Positions 34,377-44,338 of a DNA stretch of 64,000 nt are shown here, piece after piece. Below the pieces are notes generated by a model, which did no database searches, had not been told where the DNA came from, and worked only from the letters and a program-made list of their open reading frames with translations. Positions within the stretch are counted from its first letter, which is position 1. The number at the start of each line of letters is the position of its first letter. Made by a program: the position numbers and the translations under genes. Source of the stretch: Acidobacteriota bacterium (GTDB lineage: Bacteria; Acidobacteriota; Vicinamibacteria; Vicinamibacterales; 2-12-FULL-66-21); the NCBI GenBank assembly GCA_003222675.1, contig QHWT01000056.1:1-64000 (forward strand). Direction: 5' to 3'.

Positions 34377-36848
34377 ATGGACACATTCGCTCGCGACATC
34401 AAGCAGACGTTCCGGCTCCTGTCGAAGAATCGTGGCTTCGCCGGGGCGCTCCTCCTCACGATCGCGACTGGCGTCGGCGGCACTGCCGCAGTGTTCTCGG
34501 TCGTGTACGGCGTCCTGCTGCGGCCGCTGCCTTACCCAGAGCCTGAGCGGCTCGTGCGGATGTGGGAAGTGCATCCAGGAGCTCAGCCACCGATCCCCGG
34601 TCCTCACCTGAGTGGCCCGACATATCGCGCGTGGTCGCGGTCTGCAGCAAGTCTGCAGGACATCGGCGCTTTTGGTGGCAACGATTACACGGTGATCGCT
34701 GCGAACGGAGCGCAGCGCCTTCGCGGCACGCGGGTCACGCCGTCGCTGTTCCGCCTGCTCGGTGTGTCGCCGGTGGTGGGCCGCTTCTTCAGGGACGAGG
34801 ACGCAATTGATGGCGCGCCGCCGGTCGTCGTGCTTGCGCACAGCCTTTGGCGCGAGCGATTTGGCGGGGATCCCGCTGCGATCGGTAAGCCACTCACCAT
34901 CGACGGAATCGATCATCAGATCATCGGCGTGGCGCCTTCGGGATTCGCGTTTCCCGAGAAGGAAGTCGGGCTGCGCGATGATCGACGCGCGATCATGCTC
35001 TATACGCCGTTCGCCGTGCGTCCGCGGCCGGGCGCGAAAGTGATCGACTTCTTGGAGGCGATCGCGCGCCTCAAACCCGGTGCGACCATCGCCCAGGCCG
35101 AGGCGGAGGGCATCTCGTATGCTCGCAGCGTGGACCGTCCATTCGCTGATCTGGTCTTCGGCAACGGCAATCCGGTCGAAGTGCGTGTCCGGTCGCTCGT
35201 CGATCAGATGACGATTCGGGTGCGGCCCGCGCTCATGGTGCTGGCAGCGGGCGTTACGTTCGTGCTGCTGATCGCGTGCGCCAACGTCGCCAGCTTGTTC
35301 CTGTCGCGTGGCAGCGATCGAGCCCGCGAGCTGGCAGTCCGCTCGGCCTTGGGGGCGACCAGGACGAGACTCATGCAGCAGCTCCTCACCGAGAGTCTGG
35401 CCATCGCACTGCTCGGCGGGACGCTGGGGATGTTCGTTGGATGGGGCCTGACTGCCGAACTACCTGTGTTTGCGCCTGCCGACTTTCCGCGTCTGAACGA
35501 CATCCACGTCGACGCAGGATTTCTGATGGTCTCCGCGTCGCTGGCCATATTCGTGGGAATGGTCTCAGGAATGGTACCCGCGCTGAGGGGCTCGCGCGTC
35601 GATCTCGCCGTGTCGATGCAGGCGGGCGGTCCGCGGAGCGTGGGGACGTCGGGCGGTCGCATTCGGCGGGTGCTCCTCGCGCTCGAGGCTGCGCTCGCCG
35701 TCGTGCTCCTCGTCGGTGCCGCGCTGCTCGCACGCAGCTTCGCAGAACTCGTCCGAGTGGATCCCGGTTATGACCCGACCAACGTACTGACCGCCGATGT
35801 GCGCCTGCCTGCGACCGCCGGCCCTGAGGCCCTGAGTTCGCAACTGGCCGTCGCCATGGTGGAGCGGCTGCGCACCATTCCAGGCGTAAGCGCCGCTGGC
35901 GGCGGCGACATGGCGCCCTTCGGCAGTATGATCTCCGGCTTCGGTTTCTCGATCCCTGGGATGGCACGCGCCGACGGTCGGCCGGTGATGGCCACCGCGC
36001 TCCGCGCGATCATCACGCCCGGCTATGTCGAGGCGCTGGGAATGCGGCTGAGGGAAGGACGCATATTCCGCGCCGACGATATGACATCCGCGATCCGTCC
36101 GATCCTGGTGAACGAGACGTTTGCGAAGACCTATTTCGCGGACGGGCGGTCCATTACCAGCCGGAGCTTCACTGGCTTGTTTCCGAAATGGCTCGGCAAA
36201 GACACGGTCGTAGAAATCGTGGGCGTCGTCCAAGACATGCTGCCGGCGGATCTCGACGCGCGGCCGCAGCCGCAAATCTTCATTGCCGAGGGAGGCGGTG
36301 CACACATCGGCCACGTGACGCTCGTTGTCAAGACGATCGGCGAACCAGCGGCAACCGCGCCGCTGGTGAAAGACGTCGTTCAGCAGATGCGACCCGGCGC
36401 GACGATCGAACGCATGGGACCGCTCGAAGCGAAGATCTCCGCCTCGATCGCCGCGCCACGGTTCGCCACACTCGTACTGATCGCGTTTGCCGCGCTGGCT
36501 CTCGTCCTCGCGACGACGGGGCTGTACGGCGTCCTTTCCTACAATATCGCTCAACGCAGACGGGAGTTGGCCGTCCGCGGTGCGATTGGAGCCACGCGTG
36601 GCGACCTCGTGAAGATGGTGATGCGCGAGGGTCTCGGGACGATGGGGATTGGGTTGGCCGTTGGTGTCACGCTGACGGCATTTATCACTCGCGCGATGGC
36701 CAGCGCGTTGTTCGGCGTGACGCCTCTGGACATCGTCGCATTCTCCACGGCTCCATTTATACTTTCCGTCGTCGCTTCCTTCGCCTGCTTGATCGCCGCG
36801 CGGCGCGCGGTAGCTATCGATCCAGCGGAGGCGCTCAAAGCCGAATGA
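34377..36848 (+). CDS. ADOP-family FtsX/MacB-like permease without PadR partner
   Basis: The 823-residue product begins MDTFARDIKQTFRLLSKNRG just before TM1, so the N-terminal extension is absent. A strong GGGAGG site precedes the ATG. FtsX block 1 starts near residue 290 (VLAAGVTFVLLIACANVASL), and block 2 near residue 695 (LVLIAFAALALVLATTGLYG), ending RRAVAIDPAEALKAE. It opens a run of four permeases on the forward strand up to 47780, the other three each preceded by a PadR gene. Whether it is co-regulated with them cannot be told. Confidence 0.94.
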   Translation: MDTFARDIKQTFRLLSKNRGFAGALLLTIATGVGGTAAVFSVVYGVLLRPLPYPEPERLVRMWEVHPGAQPPIPGPHLSGPTYRAWSRSAASLQDIGAFGGNDYTVIAANGAQRLRGTRVTPSLFRLLGVSPVVGRFFRDEDAIDGAPPVVVLAHSLWRERFGGDPAAIGKPLTIDGIDHQIIGVAPSGFAFPEKEVGLRDDRRAIMLYTPFAVRPRPGAKVIDFLEAIARLKPGATIAQAEAEGISYARSVDRPFADLVFGNGNPVEVRVRSLVDQMTIRVRPALMVLAAGVTFVLLIACANVASLFLSRGSDRARELAVRSALGATRTRLMQQLLTESLAIALLGGTLGMFVGWGLTAELPVFAPADFPRLNDIHVDAGFLMVSASLAIFVGMVSGMVPALRGSRVDLAVSMQAGGPRSVGTSGGRIRRVLLALEAALAVVLLVGAALLARSFAELVRVDPGYDPTNVLTADVRLPATAGPEALSSQLAVAMVERLRTIPGVSAAGGGDMAPFGSMISGFGFSIPGMARADGRPVMATALRAIITPGYVEALGMRLREGRIFRADDMTSAIRPILVNETFAKTYFADGRSITSRSFTGLFPKWLGKDTVVEIVGVVQDMLPADLDARPQPQIFIAEGGGAHIGHVTLVVKTIGEPAATAPLVKDVVQQMRPGATIERMGPLEAKISASIAAPRFATLVLIAFAALALVLATTGLYGVLSYNIAQRRRELAVRGAIGATRGDLVKMVMREGLGTMGIGLAVGVTLTAFITRAMASALFGVTPLDIVAFSTAPFILSVVASFACLIAARRAVAIDPAEALKAE

Positions 36849-36996
36849 CCGCGCTCCGCTGCTGTGAGGTCATGACTCGCGATCAACGCCGCGATGTTTC
36901 TCAAGGGCGGCGGCACTCGCATGCCGACAGATTCCAAGGTGATTGTTCCGGCGCCTTGAAACCGATAGAGTCGCTCTCGCGACCCTTGCGCGCTCT

Positions 36997-37095
36997 ATGA
37001 ATCTTGCCCTGTTCGACTTCGACCGGACCATCACATCAAGCGACACTTGGACGCCGTTTCTGCGAAGAGATTACGGACTTCCGGCAGATTATTGA
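36997..37095 (+). pseudogene. HAD-family phosphatase, N-terminal stump
   Basis: The 32-codon frame reads MNLALFDFDRTITSSDTWTP, the classic HAD N-terminus, except that the D-x-D-G-T nucleophile motif has Arg in place of Gly. It stops at 37093-37095, and no further HAD motifs follow. The rest of the gene (normally about 200 residues) has been lost. Confidence 0.55.
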
Positions 37096-37448
37096 GCGGG
37101 TCGAGGAAGAGTACTGTTGCGCACCTCGCGACTGAGCCTGATCGCGTGGTTCGACTGCTTCCAGCTCTTGAACGTGAATGTGTGATCCACTGCGGACGCT
37201 TTGGGTCAGAGCCATTGGCGCGAGCTTCTCGTTAACGATCGCTGTGTCTGACCCATCGCGGGTTTTGAAGCGGTCTCTCCACCTGGCAGGCGCCGGCGAG
37301 GGCGTCGACGGCCTCCGGGAATAATCATCGAGGAAGCCGGGCCCACGCTGCGTAAGAAGACATGCATTCGCTCAAGGCCAATCTTGTGGAGCTGTCTCGG
37401 GGGTGGCCGCATCATGGCCCGCACGGGCAGTCGACATCGTCTCTCTCC
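37096..37448. other. Gap before PadR cassette 3
   Basis: No supported gene. Short frames on both strands lack ribosome sites and conserved motifs. Confidence 0.3.
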
Positions 37449-37505
37449 TTGACAGACTAGGAAAGCCGGCGATAGACTCCTAGGCTATCTAGGACTCTAT
37501 CTTCC
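37449..37505 (+). promoter_or_regulatory. Promoter and 13-bp inverted repeat of PadR cassette 3
   Basis: TTGACA at 37449-37454 is followed, 17 bases later, by ATAGAC (37472-37477). GATAGACTCCTAG (37471-37483), a 5-base spacer and CTAGGACTCTATC (37489-37501) form an inverted repeat matching at 12 of 13 positions, overlapping the -10 region and ending four bases before the ATG. A lone half-site CTAGGA lies at 37457-37462 inside the promoter spacer. Confidence 0.65.
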
Positions 37506-37847
37506 ATGAGCCAGAGCGCCGACCTGCTTCCCGGAACGTTGGACATGCTCATCTCGAAGGCGGTGTCGCTCAAGCCGCTCCATGGCTACGGCGTGCTGCT
37601 CAGAATCGGCCAGATTTCAGGTCATGCCTTGCAGATACCGCAGGGCTCGCTCTATCCGGCCCTTTATCGGCTCGAGCACCAGGGCCTCATTGCCGCCGAA
37701 TGGGGTGAGAGCGACAACAAACGCCGCGCGAAGTACTACACGATCACATCGGCCGGCCGACAACGACTCAAAGAGGAGACTGCCAGTTGGCAGCGGCTGG
37801 TGACAGCGATCGCGTCGGCTCTAGCGACGACCCCCGATGAGGTCTGA
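37506..37847 (+). CDS. PadR-family regulator, cassette 3
   Basis: The 113-residue protein reads SADLLPGTLDMLISKAVSLKP, HGYGVLLRIGQISGHALQIP, QGSLYPALYRLEHQGLIAAE, NKRRAKYYTITSAGRQRLKE. There is no strong ribosome site, which fits a short leader from the predicted promoter. Its stop overlaps the permease start, so the two are translationally coupled. Of the five PadR proteins here it is the one with KPLHGYG instead of the GPxHGY version. Confidence 0.94.
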   Translation: MSQSADLLPGTLDMLISKAVSLKPLHGYGVLLRIGQISGHALQIPQGSLYPALYRLEHQGLIAAEWGESDNKRRAKYYTITSAGRQRLKEETASWQRLVTAIASALATTPDEV

Positions 37848-40581
37848 GATGGTGCATCGACTTCGTTCGCTCATGAACGCGCTCTTCCACCGGGATCGCT
37901 TCGAATCCGCGATGTCGGACGAAATTCGGTTCCACATCGACGCCTATGCAGACGATCTCGTGCGCGCTGGTTGGTCGCGCGAGGAGGCACAGCGGCAGGC
38001 GCGGCTCGAATTTGGCGGCGTCGAGCGCGTCAAGGAAGACGCCCGCGAGGCTCGAGGCGTTCGGCTGTTCGATGAGCTCCGCGCCGATGTGCGCTACGCG
38101 ATGCGTCAGTTGCGCCACGCGCCAGCATTCACTGCCGTTGCCGTGCTCTCGCTTGCGTTGGGCATCGGAGCCAATACGGCGATCTTCAGCTTGATGCAGA
38201 GCGTGCTCTGGAGCACGCTTCCGGTTGACGCCGCGAAGCGGCTACGCCTGATCTCGTGGGTCTCTGGTCCTCAGCTCGTCATGGATTCGACGTGGGGAAA
38301 TATGAATCCGACCGCTACCGGCGGCCGGACGAGTACCTCGTTCTCGTATCCAGTCGTTCAGGAGCTGCAACGCCGCGACTCGTCATTCGAGCAATTGTTC
38401 GCGTTCAAACCGATCGGACGGATCACCGCTGTCATCGACGGGCAGGCGGAACTGGTCACCGGACAACTCGTATCGGGGAACGTATACGAAGCTCTCGGTG
38501 TCGTCCCGATCGCCGGCCGTCCGATCGTTCCCGCCGATGATGATCGCCCGGGCTCAGGCATGGCCGTCGCCATCAGTGATGCGTTCTGGGCCCGACGATT
38601 TGGACGGGCTCCCGCCGTCCTGGGGCGCACGATGACGCTGAACCAGGTCGATGTGACGATCGTCGGCGTCAACCCACCGGCGTTCACCGGGCTGGCGTCC
38701 GGTCAGCATCCTGATGTCTTTCTGCCGTTGAGTGCGCAACCGGTCGTTCTGCCCTGGCGCTACGGCAAGAGTCCTTCTCTCTTGGACGATCCGGAGTACT
38801 GGTGGGTGCTCATGATGGGCCGGCGCAAACCAGGAGTGGACGAGCGGGAGGCGAAAGCATCCCTCGACGTGCTGCTCCGTCAGGCCGTTCAGGCATCGTT
38901 GCCGCACAAGGCGGCGCGCGACCAGCCACGGATCCAGCTGCTCGCTGGTGCCCAGGGGCTCAATGATGTGCGCCGCGCGTTCAGCACGCAGCTCTTCGTG
39001 CTGAGTGCATTCGTGGCGCTGGTGTTGCTCATCGCGTGTGCGAATCTTGCGAATCTCCTGCTTGGCCGCGCAGTTGTGCGCCAGCGGGAGATCAGTCTTC
39101 GGTTAGCGCTGGGTGCCGGGCGCGGTCGCGTTGCGCGACAACTGTTGACCGAGGGCATCGTCCTGGCGCTGCTTGGAGGCGCCATGGGCATCGTCCTCGG
39201 CTACTGGGCGCGGGACAGCATCCCGTACTTGCTGTCCACGTCCTGGAACGCCAGCCCGCTGCAGGCGGATTTCGATCGGCGCGTGCTGGCGATGTGTGTG
39301 ACGGTCACGTTGGTGATCGGTGTCCTCTTCAGCCTCGCACCCGTATGCCAGTCGACACGTGTCGAGCTCACCGAATCGTTGAAGGACGGTGCTCGGACCA
39401 CGATGACCCGTTCGAAGCGCTTGATGCGTCGTTCGCTCATCGTGTTCCAGGTGGCTCTGTCGGTACTTCTGCTGACCGCGGCCGGTCTGTTCGTGCGCAC
39501 GCTCTGGAATCTTCGATCCGCCGACCTCGGTTTTCAGCCTGGCCAGATCGTGCTGTTCACAATCGACCCTCCTCGTTCGGCGTATTCGGGTGAAGCGCGG
39601 AAGGCTCTTTTTCAGCGGCTCGAAGAGGAGATCGGTGGACTGCCGGGCGTGGTGTCCGCCTCGCTCTCTTCAGAGCCACTCGTGGCCAACAGCAGTTCCA
39701 CGACGCGTGTGGCGGCGTCCGGGCGGAAGCCAAGCCAGGGTGATTCGATTCAGGTGTGGGTGAACGACGTGGGCGAACGGTTCTTCGAGACGATGCGCAT
39801 CCCGATCCTGTATGGGCGTGCCTTGGGACCACGGGATCGCGCCACGTCGCTCCCGGTCGCTGTCGTGAACCAGCAGTTTGTCCGCACATTCTTCCCAGGC
39901 GAGAACCCGCTTGGCCAGACATTCGCGAATGCCAGCCAAAGCTGGCACATCGTCGGTATCTGTGGAGATGCCCGTTATGACGAAGTCAGCGCACCCGTGC
40001 CGCCGACGTTCTATCAACCGTTCGCACAAACGAAGGATCTCGGCGCGATGACGTTCGAAGTGCGCGCTGCGATTGGCGAGGCCGGGCTGGTGAAGGCAGT
40101 CCGTGAGGTCGTGCGAACGATTGACAAGGACATCGCCGTGTTCGATGTTCGGACGCAAGAAGAGCAGATAGCCGCCACGTTCTCCCGTGAACGCCTGTTC
40201 GCTGTCCTGACGTCGGCCTTCGGTCTGCTTGCGCTGGTGTTGGCATGCATAGGAATTTACGGGGTCATGGCCAGCGCCGTAGCCAGCCGCATCCCCGAGA
40301 TTGGGATACGGATGGCGCTCGGCGCCGAGAGCCGGCGCGTGCTCACGATGATCCTGCGCGAATCCGCAGGTCTTGCCGGCCTCGGCGCGTTCATCGGTGT
40401 GCTGGGGGCCGCCGCACTCGGGCGCTCCATCGAAGGTCTGTTGTACGGCATCAGGCCATTCGATCCGGTCACGGTCAGTGGGGCGGTGCTCCTCATGCTG
40501 ATGGTTGCGCTCTTGGCCGCCTGGTGGCCGGCCAGGTTCGCTGCCACGCTGGACCCCATGCACGCACTCAGGCGGGGCTGA
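37837..40581 (+). CDS. ADOP-family FtsX/MacB-like permease, cassette 3
   Basis: The 914-residue product (910 if the second Met at 37849 is used) overlaps the PadR gene by 11 bases. The N-terminal extension (FESAMSDEIRFHIDAYADDL, ARLEFGGVERVKEDAREARG) is present. TM1 is TAVAVLSLALGIGANTAIFS. FtsX block 1 is near residue 390 (FVALVLLIACANLANLLLGR) and block 2 near 790 (LLALVLACIGIYGVMASAVA), ending WWPARFAATLDPMHALRRG. The C-terminal motif is less conserved than in its paralogues (ARFAATLDPMHAL against [13 protein letters not shown]). Confidence 0.95.
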   Translation: MRSEMVHRLRSLMNALFHRDRFESAMSDEIRFHIDAYADDLVRAGWSREEAQRQARLEFGGVERVKEDAREARGVRLFDELRADVRYAMRQLRHAPAFTAVAVLSLALGIGANTAIFSLMQSVLWSTLPVDAAKRLRLISWVSGPQLVMDSTWGNMNPTATGGRTSTSFSYPVVQELQRRDSSFEQLFAFKPIGRITAVIDGQAELVTGQLVSGNVYEALGVVPIAGRPIVPADDDRPGSGMAVAISDAFWARRFGRAPAVLGRTMTLNQVDVTIVGVNPPAFTGLASGQHPDVFLPLSAQPVVLPWRYGKSPSLLDDPEYWWVLMMGRRKPGVDEREAKASLDVLLRQAVQASLPHKAARDQPRIQLLAGAQGLNDVRRAFSTQLFVLSAFVALVLLIACANLANLLLGRAVVRQREISLRLALGAGRGRVARQLLTEGIVLALLGGAMGIVLGYWARDSIPYLLSTSWNASPLQADFDRRVLAMCVTVTLVIGVLFSLAPVCQSTRVELTESLKDGARTTMTRSKRLMRRSLIVFQVALSVLLLTAAGLFVRTLWNLRSADLGFQPGQIVLFTIDPPRSAYSGEARKALFQRLEEEIGGLPGVVSASLSSEPLVANSSSTTRVAASGRKPSQGDSIQVWVNDVGERFFETMRIPILYGRALGPRDRATSLPVAVVNQQFVRTFFPGENPLGQTFANASQSWHIVGICGDARYDEVSAPVPPTFYQPFAQTKDLGAMTFEVRAAIGEAGLVKAVREVVRTIDKDIAVFDVRTQEEQIAATFSRERLFAVLTSAFGLLALVLACIGIYGVMASAVASRIPEIGIRMALGAESRRVLTMILRESAGLAGLGAFIGVLGAAALGRSIEGLLYGIRPFDPVTVSGAVLLMLMVALLAAWWPARFAATLDPMHALRRG

Positions 40582-40990
40582 GATCGTCTGAAGCGAGCGT
40601 CCTGTGGCGTGAGTGAGGCAAAAGACAGTCTCACAATCGCCGACGCGCGCTCTCATTCAGGAACCCAGGATCTGGAACCTACTCTCGACGCCCGTGTGGT
40701 CGCTGTTCGCGTTCGTTCACCTGCCTAAGGCACAAGCGCGACTCAACCCGCCTCGCCTTACGGAGTGACCCACCCGCCAACTCGCGCCGATGAACATCGG
40801 TCAGCCGTGCATGAGAATTGGAACGACCGTTGTGGCCGGTCATTCGGATTGATTCATTTCGAATCAGCCTGGCAATTCTCGCATCGATCGTTATGAACGC
40901 GGATCTGTTTACAAAACACTTGGTTGTCATTCGCCACTTCGCGACTCGGAGTGACTGGTCTGCCGTTGCGCCCCGTCCTGAGCTTTGACG
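40582..40990. other. Gap between cassettes 3 and 4
   Basis: No supported gene or terminator; short reverse frames are not convincing. Confidence 0.3.
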
Positions 40991-40991
40991 G

Positions 40992-41104
40992 CCAACAGTC
41001 GTCGACTACAGTTCGCGCCCGTTTAGGTCGGAAGGCTTTCTGTTGACTACCGCGAAAAGCCGACGTAGTCTTCTGTTGGCTACCAACAGAAAGATTGCTG
41101 CCGT
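40992..41104 (+). promoter_or_regulatory. Promoter and palindromes of PadR cassette 4
   Basis: TTGACT (41043-41048) and TAGTCT (41066-41071) are spaced 17 bases apart. TTCTGTTGG-CTA-CCAACAGAA (41071-41091) is a perfect 9-bp inverted repeat at the transcript start. A direct copy of its left part, TTCTGTTGACTACC, lies at 41038-41051 (second copy 41071-41084, offset 33 bases), and a lone half-site CCAACAG at 40992-40998. Confidence 0.65.
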
Positions 41105-41452
41105 ATGTCCACCGGTCGGCCCGACGTCCTCCACGGCACGCTCGCGCTGATGATTCTGAGAACGCTCGACAGTCTGGGATCACTGCACGGATATGGCATC
41201 GCGCGCCGGATCGAGCAGATCAGCGGCGACCAGCTTCAGCTGAACCAGGGGACGCTCTATCCGGCGCTCCTCAAGCTCGAGCAAATGGGCTGGATCACCT
41301 CGAAATGGGGTGCTTCGGAGAACAACCGCCGTGCGCGCTATTACACCATCAGTCGCGCGGGGCGGAAGCAGCTGAAGGCGGAGGCCGAAAACTGGTCGCG
41401 TACGTCGGCGATCATCGGCCGGTTTGCCAAATCGTCCGAGGACCTGGTGTGA
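41105..41452 (+). CDS. PadR-family regulator, cassette 4
   Basis: The 115-residue protein starts MSTGRPDVLHGTLALMILRT and continues HGYGIARRIEQISGDQLQLN, QGTLYPALLKLEQMGWITSK, NNRRARYYTISRAGRKQLKA. It is closely similar to the cassette 5 regulator (both HGYGIARRIEQ), yet their palindromes differ. The GTG start of the permease overlaps its stop (GTGA). Confidence 0.95.
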   Translation: MSTGRPDVLHGTLALMILRTLDSLGSLHGYGIARRIEQISGDQLQLNQGTLYPALLKLEQMGWITSKWGASENNRRARYYTISRAGRKQLKAEAENWSRTSAIIGRFAKSSEDLV

Positions 41453-44154
41453 CCTCTCTCCGCGTCTTCATCGCACGTCTCCTGTCGCTGCTTCGTGCAC
41501 GACAGCTCGACGATCGACTCGACGAGGAGCTGCGCGCGCATCTGCAATTCGCCCTCGAGGAGAACATGGTACGCGGCATGACACGTGATGACGCGCGTGC
41601 TGCCGCTGTCCGCAGCATCGGCGGCATCACGCGGACGCGTGAGACGTGGCGTGAGACGCGTGGATTCCCATCACTCACGGCGGTCTATCAGGATTTGCGG
41701 TACGCGTGCCGCAGCTACCGCAAGACGCCATCGTTCACACTCGTCGCCCTGCTCTCGCTGACGCTTGCGATCGGTGCGAACAGCGCTATTTTCAGTCTGC
41801 TCAACGCGCTCGTGCTGCGCAAACTACCAGTGCGCGATCCGAGCGGACTCGTCCAGGTGACGACCGTCACACGAACCGACACGGACGCAGCCTTCACCTA
41901 TCCGATGTTCGAAGAGCTCACGAGGCAGCAACAGGTGTTCTCGTCGGTGATTGGGTGGTGGGGTCACACGATCGTCAGCGCCGAGATCGACGGGGCGCGC
42001 GCCGACGTGTTTCTCTGGGCGACGACGGGTAATCTCCAATCTGAGCTTGGACTGACGCCGGCGGCGGGGCGACTGTTTTCGACCTCTGACATGGATCTGG
42101 CGCGCCCCAGCGCCGAACCCCTCGGCGTGATCAGCTACGCGTTCTGGCACCGACGGTTTGACGGTGACCCCTCCGTCGTCGGCCGGACCATTCGTGTGGA
42201 AGGCGTGCCGTTCACGATCATCGGCGTGGCCCCACGCGGCTTCATGGGCTTCAGCCTCGTCACCGAACCCGATCTGACCATCCCCCTTCCTGCAGTACCA
42301 CTTGTGATCAGCCATCACCCGACCGCGTCTATCAAGGCGAGTCCGAGACAATGGGTGCGCATCATCGGACGCCTGAAAACAGGTCTGACGATCGAGCAGG
42401 CCCGCGCGCACCTCGACACAGTTAGTCCAGCGCTGCTCAATGCGACAGTGCCCGCGGGTTTCACTCATGCGCAGCGTGACGACTTCTTATCGATGCGGCT
42501 GTCGGTCGCGTCGGCGGCGACAGGCATCGAGCCGAACCTTCGATCGCAATACGTGCAGCCTCTACTGATTGTACTGACGATCGCCGGCCTGGTGCTGCTC
42601 ATCGCCTGCGTCAACCTGGCGAGTCTCATGCTCTCGCGCGCGGCCGCACGCAATCAGGAAATCGCCGTGCGGCTCGCGCTCGGTGCAAGCCAGTGGCGCG
42701 TGGCGCGACAGATGCTCACCGAAGGCCTGCTGTTGTCGCTTCTCGGAGGCGCATGTGGAGTGCTGTTCGCGTTCTGGGGCTGCCGCGCGATCGCCGGGCT
42801 GATTCTCGAGGAGTATCTTGTCCCGGTAAATTTCGAGGGTACGCCGGACCTGCGCGTCGTTGCTGTGACGACAGCAACGGCGCTCGCGGTTGGAGTGCTC
42901 TTCAGCCTCGCACCGATGTGGCGCGTCCGGGGCGCCTGGTCGGCCGGCGCGCTTCGACAGAATTCAAGAGCGATTGCGAGCACCGGTCGTGTCGGCCGGC
43001 TGCTCGTGAGCGCGCAGATGGCGCTGTCGCTCGTGCTGGTCGCGAATGCAGGTCTTCTCGTCCGCAGTCTTTCCCAGGTCCGGTCGATCGAGTCTGGAAT
43101 CTCCCGCACCGACGGTGTCTTTGTCGCCTATCCAAGTCCGCGACCGGGCGGGTACGACAATCTCGATTCCGATCTCTACTATCAGCAAGTGCTGCAGCGG
43201 ATCAGCGCCGTGCCCGGCGTGCAGCGCGCGAGCGCGTCGCTGGGCAAGCCAGCAACCACCGGTACGGGCCCGCTCGATTTCGTTGCTCCTATCTCCGAGC
43301 AGTCGGTTCTCGAGCGCGGCGTTCAGTCGACAGGGGCCCAAGTGTCGCCCGGCTTCTTCGACGCGATCGGTATTCAGCTGGTGAAAGGACGCGATTTCTC
43401 GTGGCAGGACAGCTCACGGGCGCGCCGCGTGGCCATCCTCAGTCATAGTCTGGCGCAGCGGCTGTTCGGCCCTGGCGATCCGATCGGGCAGCGCGTACGG
43501 GTGGGTTTGACTCCTGAACTCCAGGAGGTGGAAGTGATTGGCGTCGCCGCCGACGCGCGCTTGTACGATGTCAAGAACCCGAATCTCCTGGCGATCTACC
43601 TTCCGGCGCTTCAGGATCCTGACGCGAACTACAAGTGCTTCGTGATTCGCGGGACCAACGTGTCGTATGGTGCGCTGAAGCAAGCCGTTGAATCGCTCGG
43701 TCGTGAAGAACTCGGTGCAATGGTGACCATGCGGTACATCACCGATCGTGCACTGCTGCAGGAGCGATTGACGGCGATGATCGCGGGCTTTTTCGGCATG
43801 CTTGCGCTGCTGCTGGCCGGCATCGGTCTGTACGGCCTGATGAGTTATGCCGTGGCGCAGAGGCAACGCGAGATCGGCATCCGGATGGCGCTCGGCGCCG
43901 ACACGGCCCGCGTGGTGCGCGATGTCATTCGCGACGGGCTGGCAGTGTCAGTCGGAGGTGTGGGTATCGGCTTCGCGGCGGCTTTGGCCGCGACCCAAGT
44001 GGTTAAGTCGCTGCTGTTCGGCGTCACTCCGCACGATCCCTTGACACTGCTCGCCGCGCCAACGCTCCTCGTTGGCATCACGATCATCGCGTCCGCCGTG
44101 CCGGCGATGCGGGCCGCTCGCGTCGATCCGATGGTCGTCCTGCGAGCCGAGTAG
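41449..44154 (+). CDS. ADOP-family FtsX/MacB-like permease, cassette 4
   Basis: I start the 901-residue protein at GTG 41449, which overlaps the PadR stop; the open frame runs on upstream but antisense-like. The N-terminal extension is present (LDDRLDEELRAHLQFALEEN, AAVRSIGGITRTRETWRETR). TM1 is LVALLSLTLAIGANSAIFSL. FtsX block 1 begins near residue 370 (LTIAGLVLLIACVNLASLML) and block 2 near 780 (FGMLALLLAGIGLYGLMSYA), ending MRAARVDPMVVLRAE. Substrate unknown. Confidence 0.95.
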   Translation: MTSLRVFIARLLSLLRARQLDDRLDEELRAHLQFALEENMVRGMTRDDARAAAVRSIGGITRTRETWRETRGFPSLTAVYQDLRYACRSYRKTPSFTLVALLSLTLAIGANSAIFSLLNALVLRKLPVRDPSGLVQVTTVTRTDTDAAFTYPMFEELTRQQQVFSSVIGWWGHTIVSAEIDGARADVFLWATTGNLQSELGLTPAAGRLFSTSDMDLARPSAEPLGVISYAFWHRRFDGDPSVVGRTIRVEGVPFTIIGVAPRGFMGFSLVTEPDLTIPLPAVPLVISHHPTASIKASPRQWVRIIGRLKTGLTIEQARAHLDTVSPALLNATVPAGFTHAQRDDFLSMRLSVASAATGIEPNLRSQYVQPLLIVLTIAGLVLLIACVNLASLMLSRAAARNQEIAVRLALGASQWRVARQMLTEGLLLSLLGGACGVLFAFWGCRAIAGLILEEYLVPVNFEGTPDLRVVAVTTATALAVGVLFSLAPMWRVRGAWSAGALRQNSRAIASTGRVGRLLVSAQMALSLVLVANAGLLVRSLSQVRSIESGISRTDGVFVAYPSPRPGGYDNLDSDLYYQQVLQRISAVPGVQRASASLGKPATTGTGPLDFVAPISEQSVLERGVQSTGAQVSPGFFDAIGIQLVKGRDFSWQDSSRARRVAILSHSLAQRLFGPGDPIGQRVRVGLTPELQEVEVIGVAADARLYDVKNPNLLAIYLPALQDPDANYKCFVIRGTNVSYGALKQAVESLGREELGAMVTMRYITDRALLQERLTAMIAGFFGMLALLLAGIGLYGLMSYAVAQRQREIGIRMALGADTARVVRDVIRDGLAVSVGGVGIGFAAALAATQVVKSLLFGVTPHDPLTLLAAPTLLVGITIIASAVPAMRAARVDPMVVLRAE

Positions 44155-44338
44155 CAGCCCGGCGCAGCGCTCGACCGCACGATCCCGCCTATCGGAGGTG
44201 CACGATCTCCCTAGTCGACATGTTCACTAAAGACTAGCGACTTGTCGGGAGTAGTCCAGATTGCCGCTGCCGCTGATATTCGCGTGTGCGCGCCGGATGA
44301 CTGACAGGACCATCAAGGAACTCTGAAATACTTCGGCG
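44155..44338. other. Short gap after cassette 4
   Basis: Nothing supported; no terminator-like hairpin was found. Confidence 0.3.

Noticed and set aside
35565-36554. 329-residue reverse frame opposite a permease
   Set aside because: Antisense shadow; no ribosome site, composition typical of complement frames.
39670-40656. 328-residue reverse frame opposite the cassette 3 permease
   Set aside because: Antisense shadow of a clear FtsX-type gene.
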